DNA from: Gracilibacillus caseinilyticus | GTDB lineage: Bacteria > Bacillota > Bacilli > Bacillales > Amphibacillaceae | Length of the DNA stretch: 64,000 bases | Assembly (NCBI RefSeq): GCF_022919115.1 | Contig: NZ_CP095072.1 | Span: 3,596,001-3,660,000, forward strand | Reading direction: 5' to 3' | Shown: positions 7,221 to 16,375 of the stretch, in pieces | How the letters are laid out: each line of letters begins with the position of its first letter | Position numbering within the stretch: the first letter of the stretch is position 1 | The notes under the pieces: generated by a model | Database searches by the model: none | Told to the model about the DNA's origin: nothing | Seen by the model: the letters and a program-made list of their open reading frames with translations, nothing else | Position numbers and translations under genes: made by a program

Positions 7221-7279
7221 GAAAAACTAACCTATAAAGTTGAGAAAACTTCTACAAATCCCTATATGACGGCATTTAA

Positions 7280-7293
7280 ACCCTATTTATTAT
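7280..7293 (+). repeat. Candidate right attachment core, overlapping the yneF stop
   Basis: ACCCTATTTATTAT matches 190-203 with one mismatch. On the minus strand it covers the last codons and the TAG stop of yneF. Exchanging the cores would change only the last residue (Lys to Arg) and keep the stop. Confidence 0.35.
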
Positions 7294-7507
7294 CCATTTG
7301 GTTGTTCATAGAACGCATCATTTGCTTGATTTTCTTTTGTGACGGTTTTTGTCCCATCTGCATCATCATTGTTCGCAACATTTGTTCGTTAATAGGTGGG
7401 TTTTTCTTTAAATAGTTCATCATGTATTTTCTTGCGATAAAGAAGCCTAATGCTACCCCAGCAATCAGACAAGCAATCGCAATTAATACGACCCAGATTG
7501 TACTCAT
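7283..7507 (-). CDS. yneF: YneF family small membrane protein
   Basis: This 74-residue protein has one N-terminal transmembrane helix (about 4-25, [20 protein letters not shown]) followed by a basic cytoplasmic tail rich in Met, Gln and Lys, as in the conserved UPF0154 (YneF) family of Firmicutes. Its function is not established. In B. subtilis yneF also lies downstream of tkt, with sirA between them; sirA is absent here. The start ATG follows AAGGAGG. The 3' end overlaps the candidate attachment core of the adjacent island. Confidence 0.9.
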   Translation of the reverse strand: MSTIWVVLIAIACLIAGVALGFFIARKYMMNYLKKNPPINEQMLRTMMMQMGQKPSQKKIKQMMRSMNNQMDNK

Positions 7508-7541
7508 TCGCTAGTTTCCTCCTTAAACATATCTCTTATAC

Positions 7542-7570
7542 AGTATAGTAAAAACTATCTAATAATACAA
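7542..7570 (-). promoter_or_regulatory. SigA-type promoter of yneF
   Basis: On the minus strand TTGTAT (7565-7570), a 17-base spacer and TATACT (7542-7547) lie about 35 bases upstream of the yneF start. Confidence 0.55.
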
Positions 7571-7688
7571 GCACTTGTTTCACGATTATGTAAGCATTGA
7601 TCCGCTCAACTGTTATGCTATATTTGTAAGACTTACTGGTGATATGATTATTAAAAAAACATCACTACCGCCAAAAAACTACCTGATT

Positions 7689-7723
7689 AAAAATGAGACG
7701 AGGATCAGCTCCGTCGTCCCATT
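7689..7723 (-). terminator. Terminator of tkt
   Basis: On the minus strand ATGGGACGACGGA pairs with TCCTCGTCTCAT (wobbles and one mismatch) and is followed by TTTTTA, 13 bases past the tkt stop codon. Confidence 0.8.
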
Positions 7724-7735
7724 TCGCTTCATTAA

Positions 7736-9736
7736 TTAGAATAATTCGTTCACGTGATTAACAACATTCTCCACAGTGAAGCCATATTCTTCAATAATTT
7801 TGTTTCCATTTGCAGATGCACCAAAGCGATCGATTGAAATAATCTTACCTTCGATACCTACGTAACGCTCCCAACCTAATGAAGAAGCCATTTCAACTGC
7901 AACACGTTTAGTTACTGCACTAGGTAATACAGATTCTTTGTAAGCAGCATCCTGCTTATCAAAGCGATCCCATGAAGGAATACTTACAACACTTACGTCT
8001 TTTCCTTCTTCTTTCAATTGTTTTTGTGCTTTTACCGCTAGCTGGACTTCAGAACCTGTCGCTACAAGAATTGCATCCGGTGTTTCTTTAGAAGCTGGAC
8101 TTACAACATATCCACCTTTTTTCACACCTTCGTATGCTTTTTCTGCAGTACCATCTAGTGTTGGCAGGTTTTGACGAGTTAAGACTAATGCAGTCGGCTG
8201 AGATGTTGATTCTACAGCTAATCTCCATGCAGCCTGCACTTCGTTACCGTCTGCTGGACGAATAACAGAAAGGTTCGGCATTGCTCGGAAAGCAGCTAAT
8301 TGTTCAACCGGTTCGTGAGTTGGTCCATCTTCCCCTACAGCAATGGAATCATGTGTTAATACATAAGTTACAGGTAGGTTTTGGATCGCTGATAAACGAA
8401 CAGCTGGACGTAAATAGTCACTAAATACGAAGAATGTACCACCGAACACTTTTAATCCGCCATGTAATGCCATACCATTTAAAGCTGCTGCCATCGCGAA
8501 TTCGCGTACACCGAACCAAATATTGCGGTTTTCTGGTGTTGCCGCAGAGAAATCTCCAGCATCTTTCAAATTAGTTTTGTTAGAACCTGCTAAATCGGCA
8601 CTACCACCGAATAAAGTTGGGACTGTTTTGGCAATAGCATTTAACACTTCACCTGATGTAGCACGTGTTGCTGCTTCATCTTTTCCAGTTTCATATACTG
8701 GTAATTCTTTTTCCCAGCCTTCAGGTAATCTCTCATTGATCGCGTCATCTAATTCTTTTGCTAATTCTGGATGAGCATTTTTATAAGCGTCGAATAGTTC
8801 GTTCCATTTCTGCTCTTTCTCTTTACCATTGTCAACGATTTTTGTTTTGAAATCTTGGTAAACTTCTTCAGGTACATGGAATGCTTCATGTTCCCAACTA
8901 TAGAATTCTTTTGTTAAGGCAACTTCTTCCGCACCAAGTGCTGCACCGTGAGAAGCTGCAGATCCTGATTTATTTGGGGAACCATAGCCAATTACAGTTT
9001 TCACTTCGATTAAAGTAGGCTGCTCTGTATTTTGTTTCGCTTCTGCAATCGCATTAGAGATTGCTTTCGTATCATTACCATCTTCCACACGAATTACTTG
9101 CCAGCCATATGCTTTGAAACGACCTTCTACATTTTCAGAAAATGATTTATTCAATTCCCCGTCTAATGAAATATCGTTGGAATCGTATAAAGCAATAAGT
9201 TTGCCAAGTTTCAGGTGACCTGCTAATGAAGCAGTCTCATGAGAAACACCTTCCATTAAGTCACCGTCACTGACAATAGCATAAGTGTGATGATCTACCA
9301 TGTTATAGTCATCTTCGTTGTATTTAGCTGAAAGATGTTTCTCAGCCATTGCCATACCAACACTCATAGCAATACCTTGTCCTAATGGTCCGGTAGTTGC
9401 TTCTACACCATCAGTATGGTGAACTTCCGGGTGACCTGGAGTTCTGGAATCCCATTGACGGAATCCTTTAAGGTCTTCAATCGTTACATCATAACCAGAT
9501 AAATGAAGTAAGCTATAAAGTAACATAGAACCGTGACCTGCAGAAAGTACGAAACGGTCTCTATTAAACCATTTAGAACTTTTTGGGTTATGGTTCATAT
9601 GCTCAGTCCAAAGCGTATATGCCATTGGAGCAGCACCCATTGGTAAGCCCGGGTGTCCGGAATTTGCTTGTTCAATTGCGTCTATCGACAATGTTCTGAT
9701 TGAATTAATAGACAATTGTTCAGTTTGGTTTGACAT
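7736..9736 (-). CDS. tkt: Transketolase
   Basis: This 666-residue thiamine diphosphate enzyme transfers two-carbon ketol units in the pentose phosphate pathway. Visible features are the N-terminal substrate region [15 protein letters not shown], the ThDP-binding motif beginning SDGDLMEG and ending near SNDIS, and the full pyrimidine-binding and C-terminal domains ending in VNHVNELF. The start [11 protein letters not shown] at 9736 follows AAAGGGG; the open frame extends 46 codons upstream, but those residues do not fit the family. It follows ynzC in the same order as in B. subtilis and has its own terminator. Confidence 0.97.
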   Translation of the reverse strand: MSNQTEQLSINSIRTLSIDAIEQANSGHPGLPMGAAPMAYTLWTEHMNHNPKSSKWFNRDRFVLSAGHGSMLLYSLLHLSGYDVTIEDLKGFRQWDSRTPGHPEVHHTDGVEATTGPLGQGIAMSVGMAMAEKHLSAKYNEDDYNMVDHHTYAIVSDGDLMEGVSHETASLAGHLKLGKLIALYDSNDISLDGELNKSFSENVEGRFKAYGWQVIRVEDGNDTKAISNAIAEAKQNTEQPTLIEVKTVIGYGSPNKSGSAASHGAALGAEEVALTKEFYSWEHEAFHVPEEVYQDFKTKIVDNGKEKEQKWNELFDAYKNAHPELAKELDDAINERLPEGWEKELPVYETGKDEAATRATSGEVLNAIAKTVPTLFGGSADLAGSNKTNLKDAGDFSAATPENRNIWFGVREFAMAAALNGMALHGGLKVFGGTFFVFSDYLRPAVRLSAIQNLPVTYVLTHDSIAVGEDGPTHEPVEQLAAFRAMPNLSVIRPADGNEVQAAWRLAVESTSQPTALVLTRQNLPTLDGTAEKAYEGVKKGGYVVSPASKETPDAILVATGSEVQLAVKAQKQLKEEGKDVSVVSIPSWDRFDKQDAAYKESVLPSAVTKRVAVEMASSLGWERYVGIEGKIISIDRFGASANGNKIIEEYGFTVENVVNHVNELF

Positions 9737-9899
9737 GATTTTTCCCCTTTCAATATCAAAAAAATATGTACGCACATCTATAATCCTATAACGAAATCCG
9801 CTATATGACAAGTATATTAAAGTTAAAACACGATAATTTTCGTTAGAATTATCAGTTTTTTCACCGAAATTCAACTTGTATGGTCGCTCCAGAACAAGT

Positions 9900-9939
9900 A
9901 GTTAAAGAAGAAGAAGTAACTACTTCTTCTTCTTTAACT
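9900..9939. repeat. Perfect 19-bp palindrome over the ynzC stop codon
   Basis: Positions 9900-9918 are exactly inverted at 9921-9939 with a two-base spacer. The arm runs from AGTTAAAG to GAAGTA. On the minus strand one arm encodes the last residues of YnzC (QLKKKK plus stop). No T-run follows on that strand; on the plus strand GTTTTAATTTTT follows. Confidence 0.8.
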
Positions 9940-10144
9940 GTTTTAATTTTTCTGGAGTAACGTCATCGCCATTCGGATCAACGACCGTCATTCCTTTTAA
10001 TTGATTTTTAAAAGATTTCCTAACATTTTTCAAATAAGCTTCTCGTAATTCTTTTTGTTCTTTTTTTTCTTCTTCTGTTAAACCTTCTGATTTAGATTTT
10101 TTCGATAACTCATTAATACGAGCAATTTTATCTTGGGAAAGCAT
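9920..10144 (-). CDS. ynzC: DUF896 protein YnzC
   Basis: This 74-residue cytoplasmic protein matches the DUF896/YnzC family: a helical hairpin (LSQDKIARINELSKKSKSEG, then TEEEKKEQKELREAYLKN) and a C-terminal region with KGMTVVDPNGDDVTPEKL. The molecular role is unknown. In B. subtilis it is the third gene of the SOS operon yneA-yneB-ynzC. Here it is separated from yneB by a terminator-like hairpin (10211-10240), so its SOS control may be weaker. The 3' end of the gene forms half of a long palindrome. Confidence 0.9.
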   Translation of the reverse strand: MLSQDKIARINELSKKSKSEGLTEEEKKEQKELREAYLKNVRKSFKNQLKGMTVVDPNGDDVTPEKLKQLKKKK

Positions 10145-10210
10145 AATATATACACCTCGATTTCTTTTCCATCATTTTTATTCAGACATGAATGCATGTA
10201 TTTTACCATG

Positions 10211-10240
10211 AAAAAAAGAGTATACATAACTTGTATACCC
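10211..10240 (-). terminator. Terminator downstream of yneB
   Basis: On the minus strand GGTATAC and GTATACT pair around a short loop and are followed by CTTTTTTT, 13 bases past the yneB stop. Confidence 0.7.
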
Positions 10241-10252
10241 TGTCCTTCTATT

Positions 10253-11030
<778 letters not shown>

Positions 11031-11044
11031 CTTGCATCCCTCCC

Positions 11045-11058
11045 AGAACTTTTGTTCG
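11045..11058. promoter_or_regulatory. LexA box 1 (leader of the yneB operon)
   Basis: AGAACTTTTGTTCG matches the Gram-positive LexA box pattern (GAAC-N4-GTTC). It lies between the probable transcription start and the SD of the membrane peptide gene. Confidence 0.7.
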
Positions 11059-11065
11059 TAATTTC

Positions 11066-11093
11066 ATTATACACGAACAAGTGTTCATGTCAA
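11066..11093 (-). promoter_or_regulatory. LexA-controlled promoter of the membrane peptide-yneB operon
   Basis: On the minus strand consensus TTGACA (11088-11093) and TATAAT (11066-11071) are 16 bases apart. The spacer contains LexA box 2, CGAACAAGTGTTCA (11074-11087), so LexA binding would cover the promoter completely. Confidence 0.85.
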
Positions 11094-11102
11094 CTCTTTT
11101 TT

Positions 11103-11142
11103 CGAACGAATGTTTGTAATGCTATTCTATATATGCTATACT
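11103..11142 (+). promoter_or_regulatory. lexA promoter with LexA box 3
   Basis: The plus-strand elements are TTGTAA (11114-11119), 17 bases, and TATACT (11137-11142). LexA box CGAACGAATGTTTG (11103-11116) overlaps the -35, which fits autoregulation. Confidence 0.75.
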
Positions 11143-11178
11143 TTGATTAATAAATAATACGTGTTAGGAGATTGAAAT

Positions 11179-11799
11179 ATGACAAATCTATCAAAGCGAC
11201 AAGAGGAGATTTTAGCTTATATTAAAGAACAAGTAGAGTTAAAAGGATATCCACCCTCTGTTCGCGAGATTGGAGAGGCAGTCGGTCTAGCATCTAGCTC
11301 AACGGTACACGGACATCTCGCGCGATTAGAGAAGAAAGGATATATTCGCAGAGATCCTACGAAACCAAGAGCAATTGAAGTATTGCCACAAGATGGCGAT
11401 TTAGAAATCCCTAAGACAGAAGCAACCTTTGCTCCCGTAATTGGTAAAGTAACAGCAGGGCTTCCAATTACAGCAGTAGAAAATATTGAAGAATACATCC
11501 CAATCCCACATAATGAAATGCATGCAAGTGAACAGTTGTTCGTATTGATTATTGAAGGGGACAGTATGATTGAAGCCGGTATTCTCAATGGAGACAAAGT
11601 GATTGTCAAACAGCAAAACACAGCTGAAAACGGGGATATCGTAGTTGCCATGACAGAAGAAAGCGAAGCAACGGTAAAACGTTTCTTCAAGGAAAAGGAT
11701 CATATTCGACTGCAGCCTGAAAACGCGACAATGGATGCGTTAATCTACGATAATGTTAGCATTCTTGGTAGAGTTGTCGGCTTATACCGCAGCTTATAA
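11179..11799 (+). CDS. lexA: SOS repressor LexA
   Basis: This 206-residue repressor binds SOS boxes as a dimer and cleaves itself when RecA filaments form on damaged DNA. The N-terminal winged helix (residues about 7-66, [23 protein letters not shown]) is followed by the Ala93-Gly94 cleavage site in KVTAGLP, nucleophile Ser129 (EGDSMIEAG) and general base Lys167 (EATVKRFF). The start ATG follows AGGAG. It is divergent from the yneB operon, three LexA boxes lie between them, and another lies upstream of recA. A strong terminator follows. Confidence 0.97.
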   Translation: MTNLSKRQEEILAYIKEQVELKGYPPSVREIGEAVGLASSSTVHGHLARLEKKGYIRRDPTKPRAIEVLPQDGDLEIPKTEATFAPVIGKVTAGLPITAVENIEEYIPIPHNEMHASEQLFVLIIEGDSMIEAGILNGDKVIVKQQNTAENGDIVVAMTEESEATVKRFFKEKDHIRLQPENATMDALIYDNVSILGRVVGLYRSL

Positions 11800-11806
11800 T
11801 AGATTC

Positions 11807-11842
11807 AAAAAAAGCCTTTGGCGATACTACCAAAGGCTTTTT
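11807..11842 (+). terminator. Terminator of lexA
   Basis: AAAGCCTTTG (11811-11820) pairs perfectly with CAAAGGCTTT (11831-11840), followed by T residues; it begins soon after the lexA stop. Confidence 0.9.
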
Positions 11843-12135
11843 ACACCAAGATATACACCCCCCTTCTTTTCACTTGTTAAAAATTCCTATATTTTTTCTT
11901 TGATTGGTTTGAAGTCTATCAAAATAGGTAATATATATAACAAAACCTTCTTTCGATTGCAGACATTGGATACCGACACATCAACTATCACCCACAGGAC
12001 AATTAAACTAGCAATCACAGCCTATTATCTCCAAATTATTACAACAATATTAAAATCAGTAAATCTAGTAAACTTTTCCAACCTAATTACATACCTTATA
12101 TAGAGAGGGTAAATTTTAAAGGAGTGAATTATAAA
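11843..12135. other. Gene-free upstream region of the protease gene
   Basis: There are no supportable genes. The region is AT-rich and probably contains the protease promoter, which I cannot assign with confidence. AAAGGAG at about 12118-12124 is the SD that fixes the ATG start at 12136. Confidence 0.4.
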
Positions 12136-13128
12136 ATGGTACAAAATAAGGTTCACTTAATTCCTTATACGATTCAATCGATTGAGGATTCCAAAAATGA
12201 GACCCCAGAAGGCGTTCAACTAGTACAGGCCCCTGCCTTGTGGGAAAAAGGTTTTGAAGGAGAAGATATAGTAGTTGCAGTGATAGACACTGGAATTGAG
12301 TCAGATCATCCAGACTTTAAAGATCAAATTATTGGCGGACGAAATTTTACAAGCGATTATAATGGAGACCAAAACAACTTTGAAGACAATAACGGTCACG
12401 GAACACATGTATCAGGAACTATTGCAGCAAGTCTTAATGGCGATGGGGTTGTGGGTGTTGCTCCAAAGGCTAAAATATTAAGTCTAAAAGCTTTGACTGG
12501 AGAAGGTTCAGGTGAGTATGACTGGATCATTAATGCGATAAACTATGCAGTTGAATGGCGCGGTCCGAACAACGTACGGGCACGAGTTATTTCCATGTCC
12601 TTGGGTGGGCCTAATGATATCACTGAAATGCATGAAGCCATTCAAAATGCAGTCAGTAAGGATATATCTGTCGTTGTCGCTACGGGAAATGAAGGAGATG
12701 GAAATGAGGAAACTCCTGAATATGCTTATCCTGGAGCGTATAACGAGGTCATTAGTGTAGGTGCTGTTGACTTAAACTTACAGATTGCTCCATTTTCGAA
12801 TACTAATAATGAGGTAGATCTTGTAGCTCCAGGAGTAGATATTTTATCAACTTATTTAGATAGTAAGTTTGCTAAACTATCAGGAACATCTATGGCTGCT
12901 CCCCATGTAGCAGGTGCTTTAGCTTTAATCATTAATTTAAGTGAAAAAGAGTTTGAAAGATCTGTTATTGAGTCAGAAGTTTATGCTCAACTTGTTAGAC
13001 GTACCCTACCACTTGAATTTCAAAATAGCGCTGAAGGTAATGGCTTTCTTTTGCTTAATCTGGTTGACCAACTAGATAGAATTATTGCTCCAAATGTAAA
13101 CGAAACGAATAAAACTTCAAAGAAATAA
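12136..13128 (+). CDS. ispA: Intracellular subtilisin-type serine protease (IspA-like)
   Basis: This 330-residue S8 family protease has no signal peptide. It has the N-terminal LIPY motif (residues 8-11) that marks intracellular subtilisins, where a short propeptide blocks the active site until removed. The catalytic triad is Asp51 (AVIDTG), His88 (GHGTHVSGT) and Ser252 ([13 protein letters not shown]); the family tail with [10 protein letters not shown] and NGFLLLNL is present. The start is the ATG at 12136; a GTG at 12124 lies inside the SD. IspA is the main cytosolic protease induced on entry into stationary phase in B. subtilis. It lies next to an endonuclease gene on the same strand and is absent from this locus in B. 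subtilis. Confidence 0.9.
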   Translation: MVQNKVHLIPYTIQSIEDSKNETPEGVQLVQAPALWEKGFEGEDIVVAVIDTGIESDHPDFKDQIIGGRNFTSDYNGDQNNFEDNNGHGTHVSGTIAASLNGDGVVGVAPKAKILSLKALTGEGSGEYDWIINAINYAVEWRGPNNVRARVISMSLGGPNDITEMHEAIQNAVSKDISVVVATGNEGDGNEETPEYAYPGAYNEVISVGAVDLNLQIAPFSNTNNEVDLVAPGVDILSTYLDSKFAKLSGTSMAAPHVAGALALIINLSEKEFERSVIESEVYAQLVRRTLPLEFQNSAEGNGFLLLNLVDQLDRIIAPNVNETNKTSKK

Positions 13129-13229
13129 AGAATCATTCTCCACCCATCGTTGTAACATCATTTTTGTAGGTTGCTATTAAGCACCTATCTTTCTATCCAT
13201 TTCTTATGTCATAAAGAAAGGGGAAAATC

Positions 13230-14135
13230 ATGAACAAATTGGAAGGTGAAAAATTAAAAAACACATTGCTGAAATTAAGAATTAATCAAAAGAAAATTAA
13301 AAATACGAAAGAATACTATGATGAAGAGGAAGATTTACGCATTATCAAAGAATATTATCGATACATTAACTTTGACGATGCAGACCCAACTAACTTATAT
13401 GAGCAACTAAATAGATTAACGACAAGTACACATGAAAATCAACTTCCTTATAATTCTGAAACGCGTGATTATCTTTATTCTACAATTGATCTCCATATGG
13501 ACGGGAACTTAAAAAGTATCTATTCAGGAAGCCACAAAGATCCTGAACAAACCATCAAAGAAGATCATGAAACAGTACAACTAAGGCAACAAGAGTATGA
13601 AAAATTGTCAAGTTATAAATCAGAAGAGGATGATTTGTGGATCAAATCATTAGCAAAAATTGAACGTGACAACATGTTTAATTGTGAACATGTCGTTCCT
13701 CAGTCATGGTTTGATGAAGATAATCCAATGAGAGGCGATCTACACCATCTTTTCACATGCGACAAAAAATGTAATTCGACCAGATCCAATTATCCTTACG
13801 TTGATTTCAAAGACTACACACCAGATATGGACATTGAGACAATAAAAACACAATGCGGAAAATACGAAAAAGAAAAATTTGAACCCGAAAGCGGCAAAGG
13901 TGAGGTTGCCAGAGCAACATTATACTTTTTGATAAGATATCCTGGGATAATTAATCAATACAACGATCTAGATATTGAAACCCTTCTAAATTGGCATCAA
14001 AAATTTGAAGTGTCCAAACACGAAAAACACCGTAATAAAGAAATATTCCATATTCAAAAGAATAGAAATCCCCTCATTGATTTTCCTGAATACGCAGATA
14101 GAATTAATTTCAAGCTAAGCAAAGATAGCAATTAA
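13230..14135 (+). CDS. Endonuclease I family nuclease without signal peptide
   Basis: This 301-residue protein has all hallmarks of the EndA/NucM/Bsn (endonuclease I) family: NCEHVVPQSWF with general base His154, DLHHLFTCDKKCNSTRSN (His172/173, Asn182, metal site), GEVARATLYFLIRYPG, and the closing EKHRNKEIFHIQKNRNP followed by PEYAD. Family members degrade DNA or RNA with a divalent metal and are usually secreted or periplasmic. This one begins MNKLEGEKLKNTLLKLR with no signal peptide or membrane helix, so it would stay in the cytoplasm unless released. The start ATG follows GAAAGGGG. The gap of 101 bases to the protease and a shared terminator suggest a two-gene unit. Its physiological role is unknown. 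Confidence 0.85.
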   Translation: MNKLEGEKLKNTLLKLRINQKKIKNTKEYYDEEEDLRIIKEYYRYINFDDADPTNLYEQLNRLTTSTHENQLPYNSETRDYLYSTIDLHMDGNLKSIYSGSHKDPEQTIKEDHETVQLRQQEYEKLSSYKSEEDDLWIKSLAKIERDNMFNCEHVVPQSWFDEDNPMRGDLHHLFTCDKKCNSTRSNYPYVDFKDYTPDMDIETIKTQCGKYEKEKFEPESGKGEVARATLYFLIRYPGIINQYNDLDIETLLNWHQKFEVSKHEKHRNKEIFHIQKNRNPLIDFPEYADRINFKLSKDSN

Positions 14136-14235
14136 TGGTTGTCATTATAAACATATTTTAACACCCTACTACCCTACTCCATAAATTTTCATGGATGAGT
14201 AGGCGAACTTCTCAAGATTTTTAACAGTCTGTTGG

Positions 14236-14267
14236 AGAGCATTCTCGCTAAGAATGCTCTTTTTTTA
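14236..14267 (+). terminator. Terminator of the protease-nuclease unit
   Basis: AGAGCATTCT and AGAATGCTCT form a perfect 10-bp stem followed by TTTTTTT, about 100 bases past the nuclease stop. Confidence 0.85.
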
Positions 14268-14370
14268 TATGAAAAGAGAGTCCAATAAAAACTATCATGA
14301 AGAATAGGGACAGAAGCAAATCGTGCTCAATAGTAGCATTGTTCTTATTTTTAAATTTTTAAAGTACTGG

Positions 14371-14460
14371 GACATCGCTCCTCGCGTCCTGCGGGCTACG
14401 GGAGTCTACGTGGTTGACTTACGTTGATCAGATGATCATTTACGGGGGACGGTCTCGAGG
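14371..14460. repeat. Fragment of the dispersed GC-rich repeat (copy H)
   Basis: ACATCGCTCCTCGCGTCCTG and the GGGAGTCTACGTGGTTG segment match internal modules of the repeat family found at 26.5, 31.4, 42, 47 and 52.7 kb. The TAATACGGATTATG-type ends are missing. The rest of the 14136-14524 gap holds only a hairpin near 14172-14203, the terminator and the glnA terminator. Confidence 0.5.
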
Positions 14461-14479
14461 TGGATAAATATAACTACGA

Positions 14480-14517
14480 AAAAGAAAAACCCCCAACACC
14501 AACAGTGCCAAGGGTTT
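14480..14517 (-). terminator. Terminator of glnA
   Basis: On the minus strand AACCCTTGGCAC pairs with GTGTTGGGGGTT (several wobbles) followed by TTCTTTTT, just past the glnA stop. Confidence 0.7.
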
Positions 14518-14524
14518 CTGCTTA

Positions 14525-15856
14525 TTAATATGATTGGATGTATTGTTCTCTTTCCCAAGGGTGTACTTGCGTACGGAACATATCCCATTCGATTTCTTTA
14601 GATTCAATAAAGTGCTCGAATAAGTGCTCTCCAAGCGCTTCGATGATTGTTTCATCTGTTTTTAATTGATCTAAAGCATCAGCAAGAGTTGCTGGTAAAT
14701 CCTGAACGCCATTAGCTTCACGCTCTTCTTTATCCATTACATAGATATTGCGGTCCACTGCTTTAGGTGCTTCTAATTGATTTTCGATACCATCTAAACC
14801 AGAAGCTAATAAAACAGAAAGTGCTAAGTATGGATTCGCAGATGGGTCTACACTACGTACCTCAACACGAGTACTCAAGCCACGAGAAGCTGGCACACGA
14901 ATTAATGGACTACGGTTAGAACCAGACCATGCCACATAACAAGGTGCTTCATATCCTGGCACTAAACGTTTGTAAGAGTTTACTGTAGGGTTTGTTACAG
15001 CAGTGAAAGAAAGCGCGTGTTTAATGATACCAGCGATGAACTGATACGCCGTTTCACTTAGTTGTAATGGGCCATTTTCATCTAAGAAAGTATTTGTTTT
15101 CCCTTTAAATAATGACATATTACAGTGCATACCAGAACCGTTCACACCAAATAATGGTTTAGGCATGAAGGTAGCATGTAAACCGTGTTTACGTGCAATA
15201 GTTTTTACTACAAGTTTAAATGTTTGAATATCATCTGCATGCTTTACTGCACCAGAATATTTAAAGTCAATTTCATGCTGACCAGGTGCCACTTCGTGGT
15301 GAGATGCTTCAATTTCAAAGCCCATCTCTTCTAGCTCTAATACGATATCACGACGGCAGTTTTCGCCAAGGTCAGTTGGCGCAAGGTCAAAGTATCCACC
15401 TTTATCGTTTAATTCTAATGTTGGCTCTCCTTGTTCATCTAGTTTAAATAAGAAGAATTCTGGTTCTGTACCAATATTAAACGCAGTAAAACCTAAATCT
15501 TCTGCTCTTTTTAGGTTTCTTTTCAAGTTATAGCGTGGGCATCCTTCAAAAGGTGTACCATCTGTATTATAAATATCACAGATAAAACGTGCTACTTTTC
15601 CTTTTTCAGAAGTCCATGGGAACACAACGAATGTATCAATATCTGGATGAAGTTTCATATCAGATTCTTCGATACGTACGAAACCTTCGATGGATGAACC
15701 ATCAAATACCATTTGGTTATCTAACGCTTTATCCAATTGGCTTAATGGAATCTCAACGTTTTTGATTGTCCCTAGTAAATCTGTGAATTGTAGACGGATA
15801 AATTTTACATTTTCCTCTTTGATTCTTTGCTTTACTTCTTCTTTAGTTAATCCCAT
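14525..15856 (-). CDS. glnA: Glutamine synthetase, type I
   Basis: This 443-residue enzyme makes glutamine from glutamate, ammonia and ATP. Family motifs are visible: the N-terminal beta-grasp region ([17 protein letters not shown]), the latch and metal-site segment [28 protein letters not shown] around the ammonia and glutamate site, and [11 protein letters not shown]. Length and sequence are those of the Bacillus GSI-alpha type, which is feedback-inhibited by glutamine and, in that state, controls GlnR and TnrA rather than being adenylylated. It is the second gene of the glnRA operon, 24 bases after glnR, under a GlnR box. Confidence 0.98.
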   Translation of the reverse strand: MGLTKEEVKQRIKEENVKFIRLQFTDLLGTIKNVEIPLSQLDKALDNQMVFDGSSIEGFVRIEESDMKLHPDIDTFVVFPWTSEKGKVARFICDIYNTDGTPFEGCPRYNLKRNLKRAEDLGFTAFNIGTEPEFFLFKLDEQGEPTLELNDKGGYFDLAPTDLGENCRRDIVLELEEMGFEIEASHHEVAPGQHEIDFKYSGAVKHADDIQTFKLVVKTIARKHGLHATFMPKPLFGVNGSGMHCNMSLFKGKTNTFLDENGPLQLSETAYQFIAGIIKHALSFTAVTNPTVNSYKRLVPGYEAPCYVAWSGSNRSPLIRVPASRGLSTRVEVRSVDPSANPYLALSVLLASGLDGIENQLEAPKAVDRNIYVMDKEEREANGVQDLPATLADALDQLKTDETIIEALGEHLFEHFIESKEIEWDMFRTQVHPWEREQYIQSY

Positions 15857-15880
15857 TGCTATTTCTCTCTCCTTTTTATT

Positions 15881-16276
15881 TTAATGGAAGAATCGTGATA
15901 ATTCTCCCTGTCTTAACGAGGTTTTACCAAGTCTTCCAGCATCCATCAACTCTTTATGTAGGAGTTTCCGTAATTCTTTTTCAGATATTTCGGAGTTCCT
16001 TTCCTCTGGTATGCTTTCATCAGTTATTGGCATCTTTTTCATTTCCAACACTTGCTTAATACCCGCCAGATTCAGGCCCTTTTCGATCAATTCCTTAATT
16101 TCTAACAAACGATCAACATCATTAAATGAAAAAAGTCGTTGATTCCCCTCTGTTCTGGACGGATGTATTAACTGATGCTGTTCATAATAACGAATTTGTC
16201 TCGCGGATAAATCAGTTAGAGATTTGACAATGCCGATAGAAAACAAGGGCATAGAACGTCTATCTATTTCGCTCAT
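15881..16276 (-). CDS. glnR: MerR-family nitrogen repressor GlnR
   Basis: This 131-residue repressor has an N-terminal MerR winged helix ([20 protein letters not shown], then [21 protein letters not shown]) and a C-terminal tail ([18 protein letters not shown]) resembling the glutamine-synthetase-sensing tail of B. subtilis GlnR. With excess nitrogen the feedback-inhibited glutamine synthetase activates it and it represses glnRA. The start ATG at 16276 follows AAAGGGGTG; the frame's earlier GTG is part of that SD. A TGTNAN7TNACA box overlaps the region upstream of the promoter. Confidence 0.96.
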   Translation of the reverse strand: MSEIDRRSMPLFSIGIVKSLTDLSARQIRYYEQHQLIHPSRTEGNQRLFSFNDVDRLLEIKELIEKGLNLAGIKQVLEMKKMPITDESIPEERNSEISEKELRKLLHKELMDAGRLGKTSLRQGELSRFFH

Positions 16277-16311
16277 TATCTTCACCCCTTTCTTGCGTTT
16301 TCTATAATTCT

Positions 16312-16360
16312 ATTATACATCATGCACATTTGGTGTCAAGCAATGTTAAGTAAGTTGACA
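16312..16360 (-). promoter_or_regulatory. glnRA promoter with GlnR/TnrA box
   Basis: On the minus strand TTGACA (16334-16339), a 16-base spacer and TATAAT (16312-16317) form a consensus promoter. TGTTA-N7-TGACA at 16344-16360 fits the GlnR/TnrA consensus TGTNAN7TNACA. A second half-matching site overlaps the -35. Confidence 0.85.
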
Positions 16361-16375
16361 TAAAGAATTTTTATA

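Larger units (their letters stand above)
190..7293. mobile_element. Integrated phage-satellite-like island (PICI/SaPI-type layout)
   Basis: Seen: a tyrosine integrase at one end, a small XRE-type DNA-binding protein, a run of short unknown ORFs, a D5/P4-type helicase initiator with an iteron and AT-rich origin directly 3' of it, and one larger unknown protein beyond the origin. No structural, packaging, lysis or conjugation genes are present. This content and order resemble phage-inducible chromosomal islands of Gram-positive bacteria. The boundaries are inferred from a 14-base imperfect direct repeat at 190-203 and 7280-7293. The integrity of the neighbouring yneF reading frame fits insertion at its stop codon. 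An integrative plasmid is an alternative. Confidence 0.65.

Noticed and set aside
9737..9874. 46-codon N-terminal extension of transketolase
   Set aside because: It does not match the family and lies upstream of a clear SD before MSNQTEQ. Similar extensions of pnp, ymdB, yneB, rny, cotE, hfq and others were trimmed for the same reason.
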